From the NCBI RefSeq assembly GCF_009295635.1, contig NZ_WHIW01000010.1:1-64000 (forward strand): a DNA stretch of 64,000 nucleotides, read 5' to 3'. The position numbers and the translations under genes were made by a program. Origin of the DNA: Alkalilimnicola sp. S0819 (GTDB lineage: Bacteria; Pseudomonadota; Gammaproteobacteria; Nitrococcales; WHIW01). Below, piece by piece: positions 26,075 through 36,668 of the stretch (positions are counted from its first letter, which is position 1; every line of letters starts with the position of its first letter). The notes beneath the pieces were generated by a model. That model saw only the letters and a program-made list of their open reading frames with translations, was not told where the DNA came from and made no database searches.

Positions 26075-27019
26075 ATGGCCAAGAAGCTGAAAGCCGCCAT
26101 CATCGGTTCGGGCAATATCGGCACCGATCTGATGATCAAGATTCTGCGCCACGGCGAGTACCTGGAGATGGGCGTGATGGTCGGCATCGACCCCGCCTCC
26201 GACGGCCTTGCCCGCGCCAGCCGCATGGGTGTCGCCACCACCGCCGAGGGCGTGGATGGTCTGATCAAGATGCCCGAATTCAAGGATATCGACGTGGTCT
26301 TCGACGCCACCTCGGCCAAGGCGCACCTGGTCAACGACAAGGCGCTGCGCGAAGCCAAGCCGGGTATCAAGATCGTCGACCTGACCCCGGCGGCCATCGG
26401 CCCCTACTGCGTGCCGGTGGTGAACCTGGATGAGCACCTGGATCAGCCCAATGTGAACATGGTCACCTGCGGTGGCCAGGCCACCATCCCCATGGTCGCC
26501 GCGGTCTCCCGGGTCGCCAAGGTGCACTACGCCGAGATCGTCGCCTCGATCTCCAGCAAGTCCGCCGGCCCCGGCACCCGCGCCAACATCGACGAGTTCA
26601 CCGAGACCACCTCCAAGGCCTTGGAAGTGGTGGGTGGCGCGACCAAGGGCAAGGCGATCATCATCCTCAACCCCGCCGAGCCGCCGCTGCTGATGCGCGA
26701 CACCATCTACACCCTGTCCGACCCGGCCGATCAGGACAAGATCGCCGCCTCGGTGGCCGAGATGGTGGAGGCCGTCAACAAGTACGTGCCGGGCTATCGC
26801 CTGAAGCAGGACGTGCAGTTCGAGCTGTTCGACGACAACTCGCCGCTGAACGTGCCGGGTGTGGGCAAGATGGCCGGTCTGAAGACCACCATCTTCCTGG
26901 AGGTGGAAGGTGCGGCCCATTATCTGCCGTCTTACGCCGGCAACCTCGACATCATGACGTCGGCCGCGCTGGGCACCGGCGAGATGCTGGCCAAGCAGCT
27001 GGTCGCCGAAGCGGCCTAA
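26075..27019 (+). CDS. dmpF: Acetaldehyde dehydrogenase (acylating)
   Basis: A 314-residue CoA-acylating enzyme converting acetaldehyde, CoA and NAD+ to acetyl-CoA. The Rossmann motif is GSGNIGTD (11-18), and the catalytic Cys is C132 in VTCGGQAT, the same number as in Pseudomonas DmpF. The C-terminal region [29 protein letters not shown] is conserved for contact with the aldolase. It forms a channelling complex with DmpG, encoded 12 bp downstream, which keeps toxic acetaldehyde from escaping. Confidence 0.97.
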   Translation: MAKKLKAAIIGSGNIGTDLMIKILRHGEYLEMGVMVGIDPASDGLARASRMGVATTAEGVDGLIKMPEFKDIDVVFDATSAKAHLVNDKALREAKPGIKIVDLTPAAIGPYCVPVVNLDEHLDQPNVNMVTCGGQATIPMVAAVSRVAKVHYAEIVASISSKSAGPGTRANIDEFTETTSKALEVVGGATKGKAIIILNPAEPPLLMRDTIYTLSDPADQDKIAASVAEMVEAVNKYVPGYRLKQDVQFELFDDNSPLNVPGVGKMAGLKTTIFLEVEGAAHYLPSYAGNLDIMTSAALGTGEMLAKQLVAEAA

Positions 27020-27031
27020 GGAGGGCGAGAG

Positions 27032-28066
27032 ATGTCCAAGAAGCTTTATATCTCCGATGTGACCCTGCGCGACGGCTCCCACGCGGTCCGTCACCAGTAC
27101 AGCGTCGAGAACGTCAAACAGATCGCCGCCGCCCTGGACAAGGCCAAGGTGGATTCCATCGAAGTCGCCCACGGCGACGGCCTGCAGGGCAGCTCCTTCA
27201 ACTACGGCTTCGGCGCCCACACCGATCTGGAATGGATCGAAGCGGTGGCCGAGACCGTGCAGCACGCCAAGGTCGCCACCCTGCTGCTGCCGGGCATCGG
27301 CACGGTGCAGGACCTGCGCGCCGCCTATGACGCCGGCGCCCGTGTGGTACGCGTCGCCACCCACTGCACCGAGGCCGATGTGTCCAGGCAGCACATCGAG
27401 TATGCCCGGGAACTGGGCATGGACACCCTGGGCTTTCTGATGATGAGCCACATGCAGACCCCCCAGGGGCTCGCGGAGCAGGCCAAGCTCATGGAGAGCT
27501 ACGGGGCCACCGGCGTGTACGTGGTGGACTCCGGCGGCGCGCTGAACATGAACGATGTGCGGGATCGCTTCCGCGCGTTCAAGGACGTGCTCAAGCCCGA
27601 GACCGAGACCGGCATTCACGCCCATCACAACCTCTCCCTGGGTGTGGCCAACTCCATCGTCGCGGTGGAAGAGGGCTGTGACCGGGTGGATGCGAGCCTG
27701 GCCGGCATGGGCGCGGGCGCGGGCAACGCGCCGCTGGAAGTGTTCATCGCCGCCGCCGAGCGCATGGGCTGGAACCACGGCACCGATCTCTACACCCTGA
27801 TGGACGCCGCCGACGACCTGGTGCGCCCGCTGCAGGACCGCCCGGTGCGGGTGGACCGGGAGACCCTGGCGCTGGGTTACGCCGGCGTGTACAGCTCCTT
27901 CCTGCGTCACGCCGAAGCCGCCGCCGAACGCTACGGCCTGAAGACCGTGGACATCCTGGTGGAGCTTGGCAAGCGCCGCATGGTGGGTGGCCAGGAAGAC
28001 ATGATCGTCGACGTCGCCCTGGACATGCTCAAGGGCGAACAGAAGGCGGCCAAGGTCGCCGGCTGA
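27032..28066 (+). CDS. dmpG: 4-hydroxy-2-oxovalerate aldolase
   Basis: A 344-residue Mn2+-dependent aldolase splitting 4-hydroxy-2-oxovalerate into pyruvate and acetaldehyde. The TIM-barrel active site is visible as [12 protein letters not shown] (R13, D14, H17) and the metal ligands in [11 protein letters not shown]. The C-terminal helical part carries the DmpF-binding surface. GGAGGG lies just upstream of the ATG. The gene ends the first block of the operon; an 87 bp inverted repeat follows before dmpH. Confidence 0.97.
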   Translation: MSKKLYISDVTLRDGSHAVRHQYSVENVKQIAAALDKAKVDSIEVAHGDGLQGSSFNYGFGAHTDLEWIEAVAETVQHAKVATLLLPGIGTVQDLRAAYDAGARVVRVATHCTEADVSRQHIEYARELGMDTLGFLMMSHMQTPQGLAEQAKLMESYGATGVYVVDSGGALNMNDVRDRFRAFKDVLKPETETGIHAHHNLSLGVANSIVAVEEGCDRVDASLAGMGAGAGNAPLEVFIAAAERMGWNHGTDLYTLMDAADDLVRPLQDRPVRVDRETLALGYAGVYSSFLRHAEAAAERYGLKTVDILVELGKRRMVGGQEDMIVDVALDMLKGEQKAAKVAG

Positions 28067-28081
28067 ACTCTTTAACGTGGT

Positions 28082-28168
28082 TTAACCGCCGGGACACGCA
28101 GGGAAAGCGAAAGGCATCTGGATCATCCTGATGCCTTTCTCTGCGGGACTCTGCGTCTCTGCGGTCAA
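28082..28168. repeat. Inverted repeat, family B, copy 1 (between dmpG and dmpH)
   Basis: Imperfect arms of about 37 bases begin TTAACCGCCGGGAC and end CTCTGCGGTCAA, with the central stem AAGGCATC/GATGCCTT. The arm consensus AACCGCAGAGNCGCAGAG recurs at 30533-30675 and 34233-34402. It interrupts the dmp operon, so it may act as a transcript-stability or attenuation structure. Confidence 0.75.
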
Positions 28169-28198
28169 GTCTTTCAGTATTTACAATCGGAGAGCCCC

Positions 28199-28987
28199 AT
28201 GAGCCTCACCAAGGAACAGATCAACGAACTGGCCGAGCACCTCGAGAACGCCGAGCTGCAGGCCCACGACGTCAAGAAAATCACCGACAAGTACCCGGAC
28301 ATGACCATGGCCGAGGCCTACGAGGTGCAGTGGGAGATTCGCCGCCGCAAGGAAGCCCGGGGCAACCGCATCGTCGGCATGAAGATGGGCCTGACGTCTC
28401 GGGCCAAGATGGAGCAGATGGGCGTGGACACGCCGGTCTACGGCTTCCTGGCCGACTATTTCGAGCAGCCGGAAGCCGGCACCATCGACATCAGCAAGCT
28501 GATTCACCCCAAGGTCGAGGCCGAGATTGCCTTCGTCACCAAGGCGCCGCTGAAGGGGCCGGGCTGCAGCGTTGGTGCCGTGCTGGCCGCCACCGATTTC
28601 GTCATGCCGGCGGTGGAGATCATCGACTCCCGCTATGAGAACTTCCGCTTCGACCTGATCAGTGTGGTGGCCGACAACGCCTCCTCCTCGCGCTACGTCA
28701 CCGGCAGCCGGATCGCCGACCCGCGGGATGTGGACCTGGCCAATATCGGCGTGGTGATGGAGAAGAACGGTGAAGTGGTGGAGGTGGGCGCCGGTGCCGC
28801 CGTGCTCGGCCACCCCGCCACCGCCGTCGCCATGCTGGCGAACATGCTGGGCGAGCGCGGTGAAGAGATCCCCGCCGGCAGCGTGATTCTCTCCGGGGCG
28901 ATCACCGCTGCGGTGCTGGTGGAAGCGGGCGACAACGTCACCCTGCGCGCCCAGGGCCTGGGTAGTCTGTCCTTCCGCTTCGCCTGA
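28199..28987 (+). CDS. dmpH: 4-oxalocrotonate decarboxylase
   Basis: A 262-residue enzyme decarboxylating 4-oxalocrotonate (2-oxo-3-hexenedioate) to 2-hydroxypenta-2,4-dienoate. It belongs to the same fold family as DmpE but has the DmpH-type N-terminus (ELAEHLENAELQAHDVKKITDKYPDMTMAEAYEVQWEIRRRK) and VVADNASSSRYVTG instead of the Cys variant. DmpH and DmpE normally form a complex, so both proteins should meet although their genes are about 2.2 kb apart. GGAGAG precedes the start. In the 3-hydroxyanthranilate branch it acts right after the aminomuconate deaminase. Confidence 0.95.
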   Translation: MSLTKEQINELAEHLENAELQAHDVKKITDKYPDMTMAEAYEVQWEIRRRKEARGNRIVGMKMGLTSRAKMEQMGVDTPVYGFLADYFEQPEAGTIDISKLIHPKVEAEIAFVTKAPLKGPGCSVGAVLAATDFVMPAVEIIDSRYENFRFDLISVVADNASSSRYVTGSRIADPRDVDLANIGVVMEKNGEVVEVGAGAAVLGHPATAVAMLANMLGERGEEIPAGSVILSGAITAAVLVEAGDNVTLRAQGLGSLSFRFA

Positions 28988-29000
28988 GGAGGTCATCGCA

Positions 29001-29192
29001 ATGCCCATTGCCAATATCCAGATCCTGGAAGGCCGCACGGAAGCGCAAAAGGCCGAGCTCATCGAGAAGGTCACCCAGGCGATCAGTGAGGTCACCGGTA
29101 CCCCGGAAGAGCGGGTGCGGGTGCTGATCCAGGACGTGCCCAAGATCAACTGGGGCATAGGCGGCAAGAGCGCCAAGGCCATGGGCCGATAG
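29001..29192 (+). CDS. dmpI: 4-oxalocrotonate tautomerase
   Basis: A 63-residue tautomerase converting the enol 2-hydroxymuconate to the keto form 4-oxalocrotonate. After removal of Met, the catalytic Pro1 is exposed, and Arg11 and Arg39 (ERVRVL) match the classic active-site residues. Family members are hexamers of such short chains. It follows dmpH by 13 bp with GAGGAGG upstream and is the last gene of the operon; a terminator follows 16 bp later. Confidence 0.96.
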   Translation: MPIANIQILEGRTEAQKAELIEKVTQAISEVTGTPEERVRVLIQDVPKINWGIGGKSAKAMGR

Positions 29193-29207
29193 CGTTGTCC
29201 ACATCGA

Positions 29208-29234
29208 ACGGGGTGCCCATGGGCGCCCCGTTTT
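29208..29234 (+). terminator. Rho-independent terminator of the lower meta operon
   Basis: ACGGGG-T-GCCC pairs with GGGC-G-CCCCGT around an AT centre, followed by TTTT, immediately after dmpI. Confidence 0.85.
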
Positions 29235-29293
29235 CATAACAAGGGCAGGCCGGTGCCCGCCGGCACTACCTGGCAAGCGATTCTGGAGGAGTC

Positions 29294-29887
29294 ATGGTCG
29301 AGCCCGTCGACGTCCAACTGTTTTTCAATTTCCGCAGCCCCTACTGCTACCTGGCGAGCAAGCGGATGTGGGGCGTTTTCGATAACTTTCACGTCAATCT
29401 GGTCTGGCGCCCCCTGGGCGGCTGGAGCGGGCGCTCCGCCCCGGAGCGCGCGGTGAAGAAGATGCCCATCGCCCGCCAGGATGTGGCCCGCTGGGCGCGC
29501 CGCCTGGGCGTGCCGCTGACCCCGCCGCCCAAGACCACCGACCCCACCCGCGCCGGAGCGGCATCCCTGCTGGCCGAGGAACAAGGTCTGCTGCGGGAAT
29601 TCATCATCGAGACCATGCGCGCCGAGTGGGCCGAGGGCCGGGACATTGGCGACGCCGAGGTGATGATGGACGTGGCCGACCGGGTGGGGCTGGAGCGGAG
29701 CGCCGTGGCCGCCGCCATGGACGACCCCCAGCGTCAGGCGGTGCTGGAGCGCAACTGGAACGAGGCCCAGGAGCGCGGCGCGTTGGGCGTGCCCAGCTTC
29801 GTCATCGGCGAGGAGATCTTCTGGGGGCAGGACCGGATCGACTTCGTCGAGGATCATCTGCGGGAACTGCGTCTGGTAAGGCTATGA
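29294..29887 (+). CDS. DsbA-fold 2-hydroxychromene-2-carboxylate isomerase-like protein
   Basis: A 197-residue thioredoxin/kappa-GST-fold protein. Its first strand carries FNFRSPYCYL, where Ser15 replaces a catalytic Cys as in HCCA isomerases (NahD type), which use glutathione to isomerise naphthalene-pathway intermediates. The C-terminal GALGVPSFVIGEEIFWGQDRIDFV is diagnostic of the family. It starts a separate unit after the dmpI terminator, with GGAGGAG upstream, and overlaps the following GST by 4 bp. A general GSH-dependent isomerase or reductase is the alternative to a naphthalene role. Confidence 0.85.
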   Translation: MVEPVDVQLFFNFRSPYCYLASKRMWGVFDNFHVNLVWRPLGGWSGRSAPERAVKKMPIARQDVARWARRLGVPLTPPPKTTDPTRAGAASLLAEEQGLLREFIIETMRAEWAEGRDIGDAEVMMDVADRVGLERSAVAAAMDDPQRQAVLERNWNEAQERGALGVPSFVIGEEIFWGQDRIDFVEDHLRELRLVRL

Positions 29888-30516
29888 GTGAAACACTGCG
29901 CATGATCGACAAGCCCGAGTGTCCCTTCTGCTGGCGCGTGCGCATGGCCGCCGCGCTGCAGGGGCGCAAGGTGGCGCATCTGAACCGGGAAGACCCGGTG
30001 GTGCTGGCCGAGTGGGAGCGGCTCTCGCCCAACCGCACCGTACCGGTGCTGATCGACGGGGACTTCGTCCTCACCGAGTCCATGCCCATGCTGGAGTACC
30101 TGGCGGAGACCGGCACGGCTCTGCTGCCGGACGCGCCCCGAGCCCGGGCGGAGGCGCGGAACCTGGTCTATTACGCCGACAACCCCCTGGGCAAGGCCAC
30201 GAAGACGTTCGTCTTCGAGAAGCGGGACAAGCCCGAATCCGAGTGGGATCAGGCGCTTATCGACGCCGGCGTGGCGGCGTACCACGCCGCGCTACCGGCG
30301 TTGGAGCAGCGCCTGGGCGCGCAGGAGTACTTCAGCGGCAAGGCACCGGGCCTGGCCGATTGCGCGCTCTGGCCGCGCTTTGCCCTGGCCGAGCTCTACG
30401 GCGAGCCGATTCCGCGCGAGTACAAGCAGTTGCGGGCCTGGTACGTACGCCTGGCCAGTCGCAACGACGTGCTGTCGGCGGCGCCGGAGAAGTTTCGGGC
30501 GCTATATGCCGCCTGA
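29884..30516 (+). CDS. Glutathione S-transferase family protein
   Basis: A 210-residue protein with an N-terminal glutaredoxin-like half containing C13-P-F-C16 and the cis-Pro segment RTVPVLIDGDFVLTESMPMLEYL. A helical C-terminal half includes APGLADCALWPRFALAELYG. This fits bacterial beta/omega-like GSTs or the glutaredoxin-2/SspA-like group. It overlaps the isomerase gene by 4 bp (ATGA), so both are translationally coupled and likely work on one GSH-linked step, such as handling of electrophilic ring-cleavage products (inference). Confidence 0.85.
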   Translation: MSETLRMIDKPECPFCWRVRMAAALQGRKVAHLNREDPVVLAEWERLSPNRTVPVLIDGDFVLTESMPMLEYLAETGTALLPDAPRARAEARNLVYYADNPLGKATKTFVFEKRDKPESEWDQALIDAGVAAYHAALPALEQRLGAQEYFSGKAPGLADCALWPRFALAELYGEPIPREYKQLRAWYVRLASRNDVLSAAPEKFRALYAA

Positions 30517-30532
30517 GTTGCCCTAGGGGCGG

Positions 30533-30675
30533 AACCGCAGGGACGCGGAGGGCGCAGAGTCTCGTAGAGTTAAGACCAGGGAAAGTTAACCACAGAGACA
30601 CAGAGATCATGAAGGGGTGTACACAAGCGCCTTTCGCTGTGTATCGGTCTCTGTGTTCTCTGCGCCTCTGCGGTT
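30533..30675. repeat. Inverted repeat, family B, copy 2 (nested)
   Basis: Outer arms AACCGCAGGGACGCGGAG and CTCTGCGCCTCTGCGGTT pair imperfectly. A second left-type arm, TTAACCACAGAGACACAGAG, lies inside at 30587. This is the familiar AACCGCAGAG...CTCTGCGGTT type of intergenic repeat, here between convergent GST and pyrE genes. Confidence 0.75.
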
Positions 30676-30691
30676 GCTGTGTCTTTGCCGG

Positions 30692-31339
30692 TCAACCCGC
30701 TCCATAACGAGCCTTGTACGCCCGCACCCGCGCCAGATCCCCATCCATGCGCCCGTGGGCGCGCAGGTAGTCGATCAGATCATCCAGGGCGGCGATGCTG
30801 ACCACCGGCACGTCGTGCTCGCGCCGCACTTCCTGCACCGCCGAGCTCTCCCCCTGGCCGCGTTCCTGGCGGTCCAGGGCAATGGCCACTCCCGCCATCT
30901 CGGCGCCCTGGGCGCGGATGATCTGCACGGATTCCCGCACCGAGGTGCCGGCGGAAATCACGTCATCCACCACGAGTACCCGGCCTTTGAGCGGCGCGCC
31001 GATGAGCATGCCCCCCTCGCCGTGGTCCTTCGCTTCCTTGCGGTTGAAGCAGTAGGGGACGTCCCGGCCGTGATGGTCGGCCAGGGCGATGGCGAGGCTG
31101 GAGGCGAGCGCGATGCCCTTGTAGGCGGGGCCGTAGAGCATGTCGAAGGCCACCCCCGATTCGATCACCGCCCGGGCGTAGAAGCGGCCCAGCTCCGCCA
31201 GGCTGGCGCCGGTGTTGAACAGGCCCGCGTTGAAGAAATAGGGACTGATGCGGCCGGACTTGAGGGTGAATTCGCCAAAGCGAAGCACCTCGCGGGAGAG
31301 GGCGAAGTCGATGAAATCGTGGCGGTAATCGCTGGGCAT
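30692..31339 (-). CDS. pyrE: Orotate phosphoribosyltransferase
   Basis: A 215-residue pyrimidine-biosynthesis enzyme joining orotate and PRPP to form orotidine 5'-phosphate. The PRPP-binding motif [16 protein letters not shown] is present, as are the substrate-side segments [14 protein letters not shown] and [11 protein letters not shown]. Length matches Escherichia coli PyrE. It begins the core-metabolism part of the window and is transcribed convergently with the GST gene. Confidence 0.97.
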   Translation of the reverse strand: MPSDYRHDFIDFALSREVLRFGEFTLKSGRISPYFFNAGLFNTGASLAELGRFYARAVIESGVAFDMLYGPAYKGIALASSLAIALADHHGRDVPYCFNRKEAKDHGEGGMLIGAPLKGRVLVVDDVISAGTSVRESVQIIRAQGAEMAGVAIALDRQERGQGESSAVQEVRREHDVPVVSIAALDDLIDYLRAHGRMDGDLARVRAYKARYGAG

Positions 31340-31388
31340 GGTGTTCTCGTGTCAGCGGTTGTCGGTGATTGCGGGAAAGGGGGGATTG

Positions 31389-31533
31389 TCGCACGCAAAG
31401 GCCGAAAAGCGGCAAAGAGACGACCTCGGGAGGGCGCGGCAGGCCAGCCAGGGTGCGGTGCGCCCATCATGGCTTTGCCCGCCCGCCGGGGATCTTTTCT
31501 TTCTCCGTTGCGCCTTTGCGATCCGTGCGCGAT
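31389..31533. repeat. Imperfect inverted repeat between pyrE and ppc
   Basis: Left TCGCACGCAAAGGC and right GCGCCTTTGCGATCCGTGCGCGA are loosely complementary, resembling family B in layout. A right-hand half of similar sequence (CCCTTTGCGCCTTTGCGAGC) also occurs at 38172-38191 before xthA. Confidence 0.45.
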
Positions 31534-31549
31534 AGGCCCCGGCGGTGGC

Positions 31550-34192
31550 CTATCCGGTGTTGCGCATCCCCGCGGCGATGCCGTTGATGCACACCTGCAG
31601 GGTCTTGCGCAGCTTCTCTTCCTGGCCGTGGCGTACCCGGTGCAGCAGCTCCACCTGCAGCAGGTTGAGCGGGTCCACGTACGGGTTGCGCACGTCCACC
31701 GAGCGGCGCACCACCGGTGAGGATTCCAGCGGGCGCTGGTGGCGGGTGACCCGCAGCACGCCACGCAGGGTCTGCTCGAAGCGTTCCCGCAACTCCACGC
31801 CCAGGGGTTTCAGCTCCTCGGGCACCAGCCGCTGGTCGTACTGGGCGGCCACCTTCGGGTCCCCCTTGGCCATGACCATTTCCACCATATCCATGAAGGC
31901 ACGGAAGAAGGGCCATTGCTCGTACATGCGCTGCAGTTCGGCTTCGTGGCCGGCCTCCAGAGCCCGGGCCAACGCCTCGCCGGTGCCCAGCCAGGCGGGC
32001 AGCTGCAGGCGGGTCTGGGTCCAGGCGAAGATCCAGGGGATGGCCCGCAGGCTTTCCACTCCGGCGGTCTTGCGCCGCTTCGCAGGCCGGGAGCCTATGG
32101 CCAGGCCGGCGATCTCCTGCTCGGGGGTGGCGGCGCGGAAGTAGGGCACGAAGCCTTCCGTGTCGCGCACCACGCGGCGGTAGGTCTGCTTGCTGGTGTC
32201 GGCCAGCGCGTCCATGAGCTGGCGCCAGGCCTGCTCGGGTTCCGCCGGCGGCTGCAGGGTCGCCTCCAGCACCGAGGAGAGGTACAGCTCCAGGTTGCGC
32301 TGGGCGATGCCGGGCAGGCCGAATTTGGCCTGAATGACCTCGCCCTGCTCGGTCACCCGAAGGCTGCCCTGCACGGTGCCCGGGGGCTGGGAGAGCACGG
32401 CGGCATGGGTGGGGGCGCCGCCGCGGCCTACGGAGCCGCCGCGGCCGTGGAACAGGGTAAGGCGCACATTGTTGCGCCGGCAGGCGGCGAGCAGCTTCTC
32501 CTGGGTCTGGTACAGGGACCAGGCGGCGGTGAGGTGGCTCGCGTCCTTGCCGGAGTCCGAGTAGCCGATCATTACTTCCTGCTGGCCCTGGATGCGTTGG
32601 CGATACCAGTTCACGCTGAACAGCCGCTCCATGGACTGCTCGGCGCCTTCCAGATCGTCCAGGGTCTCGAACAGGGGAACCACCCGCAGGTGCTCCCGCA
32701 CCCCGGCTTCCTTCTGCAGCAGCTCCACGGCGAGGATGTCCGAGGGCCGGGAGGCCATGGAGATGACGTAGGCGCCCAGGGACTCCGTCCCCAGCTCGGC
32801 CAGCACCGCGAAGGTGTCCAGGACTTCGCGGACCTCTTCGCTGCACTGGAAGTCGCGCGGAATCAGCGGGCGGGGGTTTTCCAGTTCGCGCACCAGGAAA
32901 TCCTGGCGCTGCTCCTCCGGCCAATCCTCATAGCGACCGAGATTCAGCGCTTCGGTGATCGCGCTGATGGCCTCGGTGTGGCGGGTGGACTCCTGGCGAA
33001 TGTCCACCCGGGTCAGCGTCAGGTCGAACACGGCGAGGCGGCGCAGCAGGTCCAACAGACGCCCGTCGGCCACCACGCCGGCACCACAGCGGTGCAGGGA
33101 GTGGTAGCAATCGAGCAGCGGCTTGCGCAGCTCCTCGGCGCGGAGGTATACCTCGCCCTGGGGCAGCTGGCGCCCTTGCAGGCGCGCCTCCACCCATTCG
33201 ATGGTCAGGCGCAGGCGGGCGCGCACCCGCTTGAGCAACAGCCGGTAGGGCTCCCAGGCGCCGTCCACCTGCATTCGCAGGTCTTCATCGGCGCACTGCA
33301 GGGAGAGCTCCTGCACCAGCTGGTCCACTTCCTGTTCATACAGTGTGGCGGCTTCCCAGCGGCCCAGCAGGCAGACTTCCCGGGTGACCTTGGCGGTGAC
33401 CCGGGGGTTGCCGTCCCGGTCCCCCCCCATCCAGGAGCCAAAGCGGATGGGGGCGACCTCCAGGGGCAGCCCCTTGCCGGTGTGCTTGCGCAGCAGCCGG
33501 TCGAGCCGGCGGCTGGTGCGGGGGACCGCCTCCCAAAGGGTGTTCTCTACCACCGCAATGCCCCAGCGGGCCTCGTCCACCGGGGTGGGGCGGCGGGTGC
33601 GGATCTCGTCGGTGTGCCAGGCGGCGGCGATCTCCCGGCGCAGGGCATCCTCGGTGTCCAGTTGCTCGTCCGGCGTGAGGTCGCTGCGATCCCGTTGATC
33701 CAGCAGCTCCGCGATGTGGTTGTGCTTGCGCAGGAGGGTGCGCCGGGAGACCTCGGTGGGGTGCGCGGTGAGCACCAGGCCGATGTTCAGCTCGCAGACC
33801 GCCTGGTGCAGCGCGTCGGGCTCGGTCTTCTCCAGCAGGCGGGGCAGGGCCTCGTCCAGGGAGCCGAGCAGGGCGCCGGCCTCCGGGTCCCGCTGCCAGG
33901 CGCGGGAGCGGCGCACCCGGTGGTGCTGCTCGGCGATATTGGCGAGATTGAGAAAGTGGGTGAAGGCCCGCACCACGGGCAGGATCATGGGGTCGTCCAG
34001 CGTGCTCAGGCGCTCGGCCAGCGCCCGTTCGGCCTCGGCCTGGCCGGCCCGGGCGTCCTTGGCCAACTGGCGGATGCTCTCCACGGCCTCGAACAGCTGC
34101 TCGCCGCCGTGCTCGCGCAGCAGTTCGCCGAGCATCTCGCCGAGCATGCGAATGTCCTCGCGCAGCGGGGCGTCGCGGTTATTGTCTGCCAT
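31550..34192 (-). CDS. ppc: Phosphoenolpyruvate carboxylase
   Basis: An 880-residue anaplerotic enzyme making oxaloacetate from PEP and bicarbonate. Catalytic motifs are VLTAHPTEVSRRT (His144), GYSDSGKDA, FHGRGGSVGRGG and the invariant C-terminus MRNTG. Full length agrees with the bacterial family. Its gene is isolated from neighbours by family-B-type repeats on both sides. It replenishes the TCA cycle while icd, its neighbour on the same strand, draws from it. Confidence 0.98.
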   Translation of the reverse strand: MADNNRDAPLREDIRMLGEMLGELLREHGGEQLFEAVESIRQLAKDARAGQAEAERALAERLSTLDDPMILPVVRAFTHFLNLANIAEQHHRVRRSRAWQRDPEAGALLGSLDEALPRLLEKTEPDALHQAVCELNIGLVLTAHPTEVSRRTLLRKHNHIAELLDQRDRSDLTPDEQLDTEDALRREIAAAWHTDEIRTRRPTPVDEARWGIAVVENTLWEAVPRTSRRLDRLLRKHTGKGLPLEVAPIRFGSWMGGDRDGNPRVTAKVTREVCLLGRWEAATLYEQEVDQLVQELSLQCADEDLRMQVDGAWEPYRLLLKRVRARLRLTIEWVEARLQGRQLPQGEVYLRAEELRKPLLDCYHSLHRCGAGVVADGRLLDLLRRLAVFDLTLTRVDIRQESTRHTEAISAITEALNLGRYEDWPEEQRQDFLVRELENPRPLIPRDFQCSEEVREVLDTFAVLAELGTESLGAYVISMASRPSDILAVELLQKEAGVREHLRVVPLFETLDDLEGAEQSMERLFSVNWYRQRIQGQQEVMIGYSDSGKDASHLTAAWSLYQTQEKLLAACRRNNVRLTLFHGRGGSVGRGGAPTHAAVLSQPPGTVQGSLRVTEQGEVIQAKFGLPGIAQRNLELYLSSVLEATLQPPAEPEQAWRQLMDALADTSKQTYRRVVRDTEGFVPYFRAATPEQEIAGLAIGSRPAKRRKTAGVESLRAIPWIFAWTQTRLQLPAWLGTGEALARALEAGHEAELQRMYEQWPFFRAFMDMVEMVMAKGDPKVAAQYDQRLVPEELKPLGVELRERFEQTLRGVLRVTRHQRPLESSPVVRRSVDVRNPYVDPLNLLQVELLHRVRHGQEEKLRKTLQVCINGIAAGMRNTG

Positions 34193-34232
34193 AACAGCTT
34201 GTGTCCCTGTGTGGTTCTTTACCGATTATGGG

Positions 34233-34402
34233 GGGTTGACCGCGGAGACGCCGAGGGCGCGGCGTTACGCGGAGGAACGACATGGGGGAAGTTCACCACA
34301 GAGGCACAGGAACGTTTCGCTCTGCGTCGATCTCTGTGCCTTTGTGCTTCTAACCCCGCCTTTCTCCGCGTAACGTCGCGCCCTCGGCGCCTCTGCGGTT
34401 AC
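34233..34402. repeat. Inverted repeat, family B, copy 3 (long arms, nested)
   Basis: About 40-base outer arms (near 34233-34272 and 34363-34402) are complementary with about five mismatches, containing CGCCGAGGGCGCG and GTTACGCGGAG. An inner pair (ACCACAGAGGCACAG / CTCTGTGCCTTTGTG) is nested within. It lies in the 225 bp between icd and ppc. Confidence 0.8.
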
Positions 34403-34417
34403 CCCGCCCGCCCGCGG

Positions 34418-36178
<1,761 letters not shown>

Positions 36179-36668
36179 GGCTCCTCCTTGGGCACCGACT
36201 GGGCAGGTTCGTGAAATCAATTCTGGCGGAGCCCCGGGGGGGTATCAAGGCGCAGTGCGTCATGGGGGAAGCTGTCTCGCGCAAAGCTCGCAAGGCCGCC
36301 TCCGGAGACGCTGATCGATTCCCATGGGCCGTCGCGCCAGCCCGGCGTTTCTCGACCCGGCGGCGAACGCGCCAGGCGACCAAGGGGCCGTGGGGATTGA
36401 TCAGTCTCCCCCGAGGGGGGGCATGCCTGACATTTCGAGGTAGACACTGCGTAAGCCATTTCTTACGAGGTTTTCCGCCTGTCTCGACAAGTTGTTGCAG
36501 CGCAAGATAGAATCGCGCTCACCTTTCCGGACGCGGGGCTTGTCCGAAACACCCTGACGCCGCGCCGGAGTGCCTGGCCGCGGCCCTGTTGGCCGCACCC
36601 CATCAGGCTCCGCCCGAACCGGGCGGGCGCCCGGGTTCACGCCCCACCGGGGCAGTAACGGAGGTCTC
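36179..36668. promoter_or_regulatory. 490 bp divergent region between icd and the thiolase gene, with thiolase promoter
   Basis: No gene is credible here. TCGACA (36484-36489) and TAGAAT (36508-36513), 18 bases apart, form a good sigma-70 promoter for the thiolase gene, leaving a leader of about 150 bases. The leader contains a stable hairpin (36616-36638). The icd promoter must lie in the left part but is not obvious. Confidence 0.6.
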
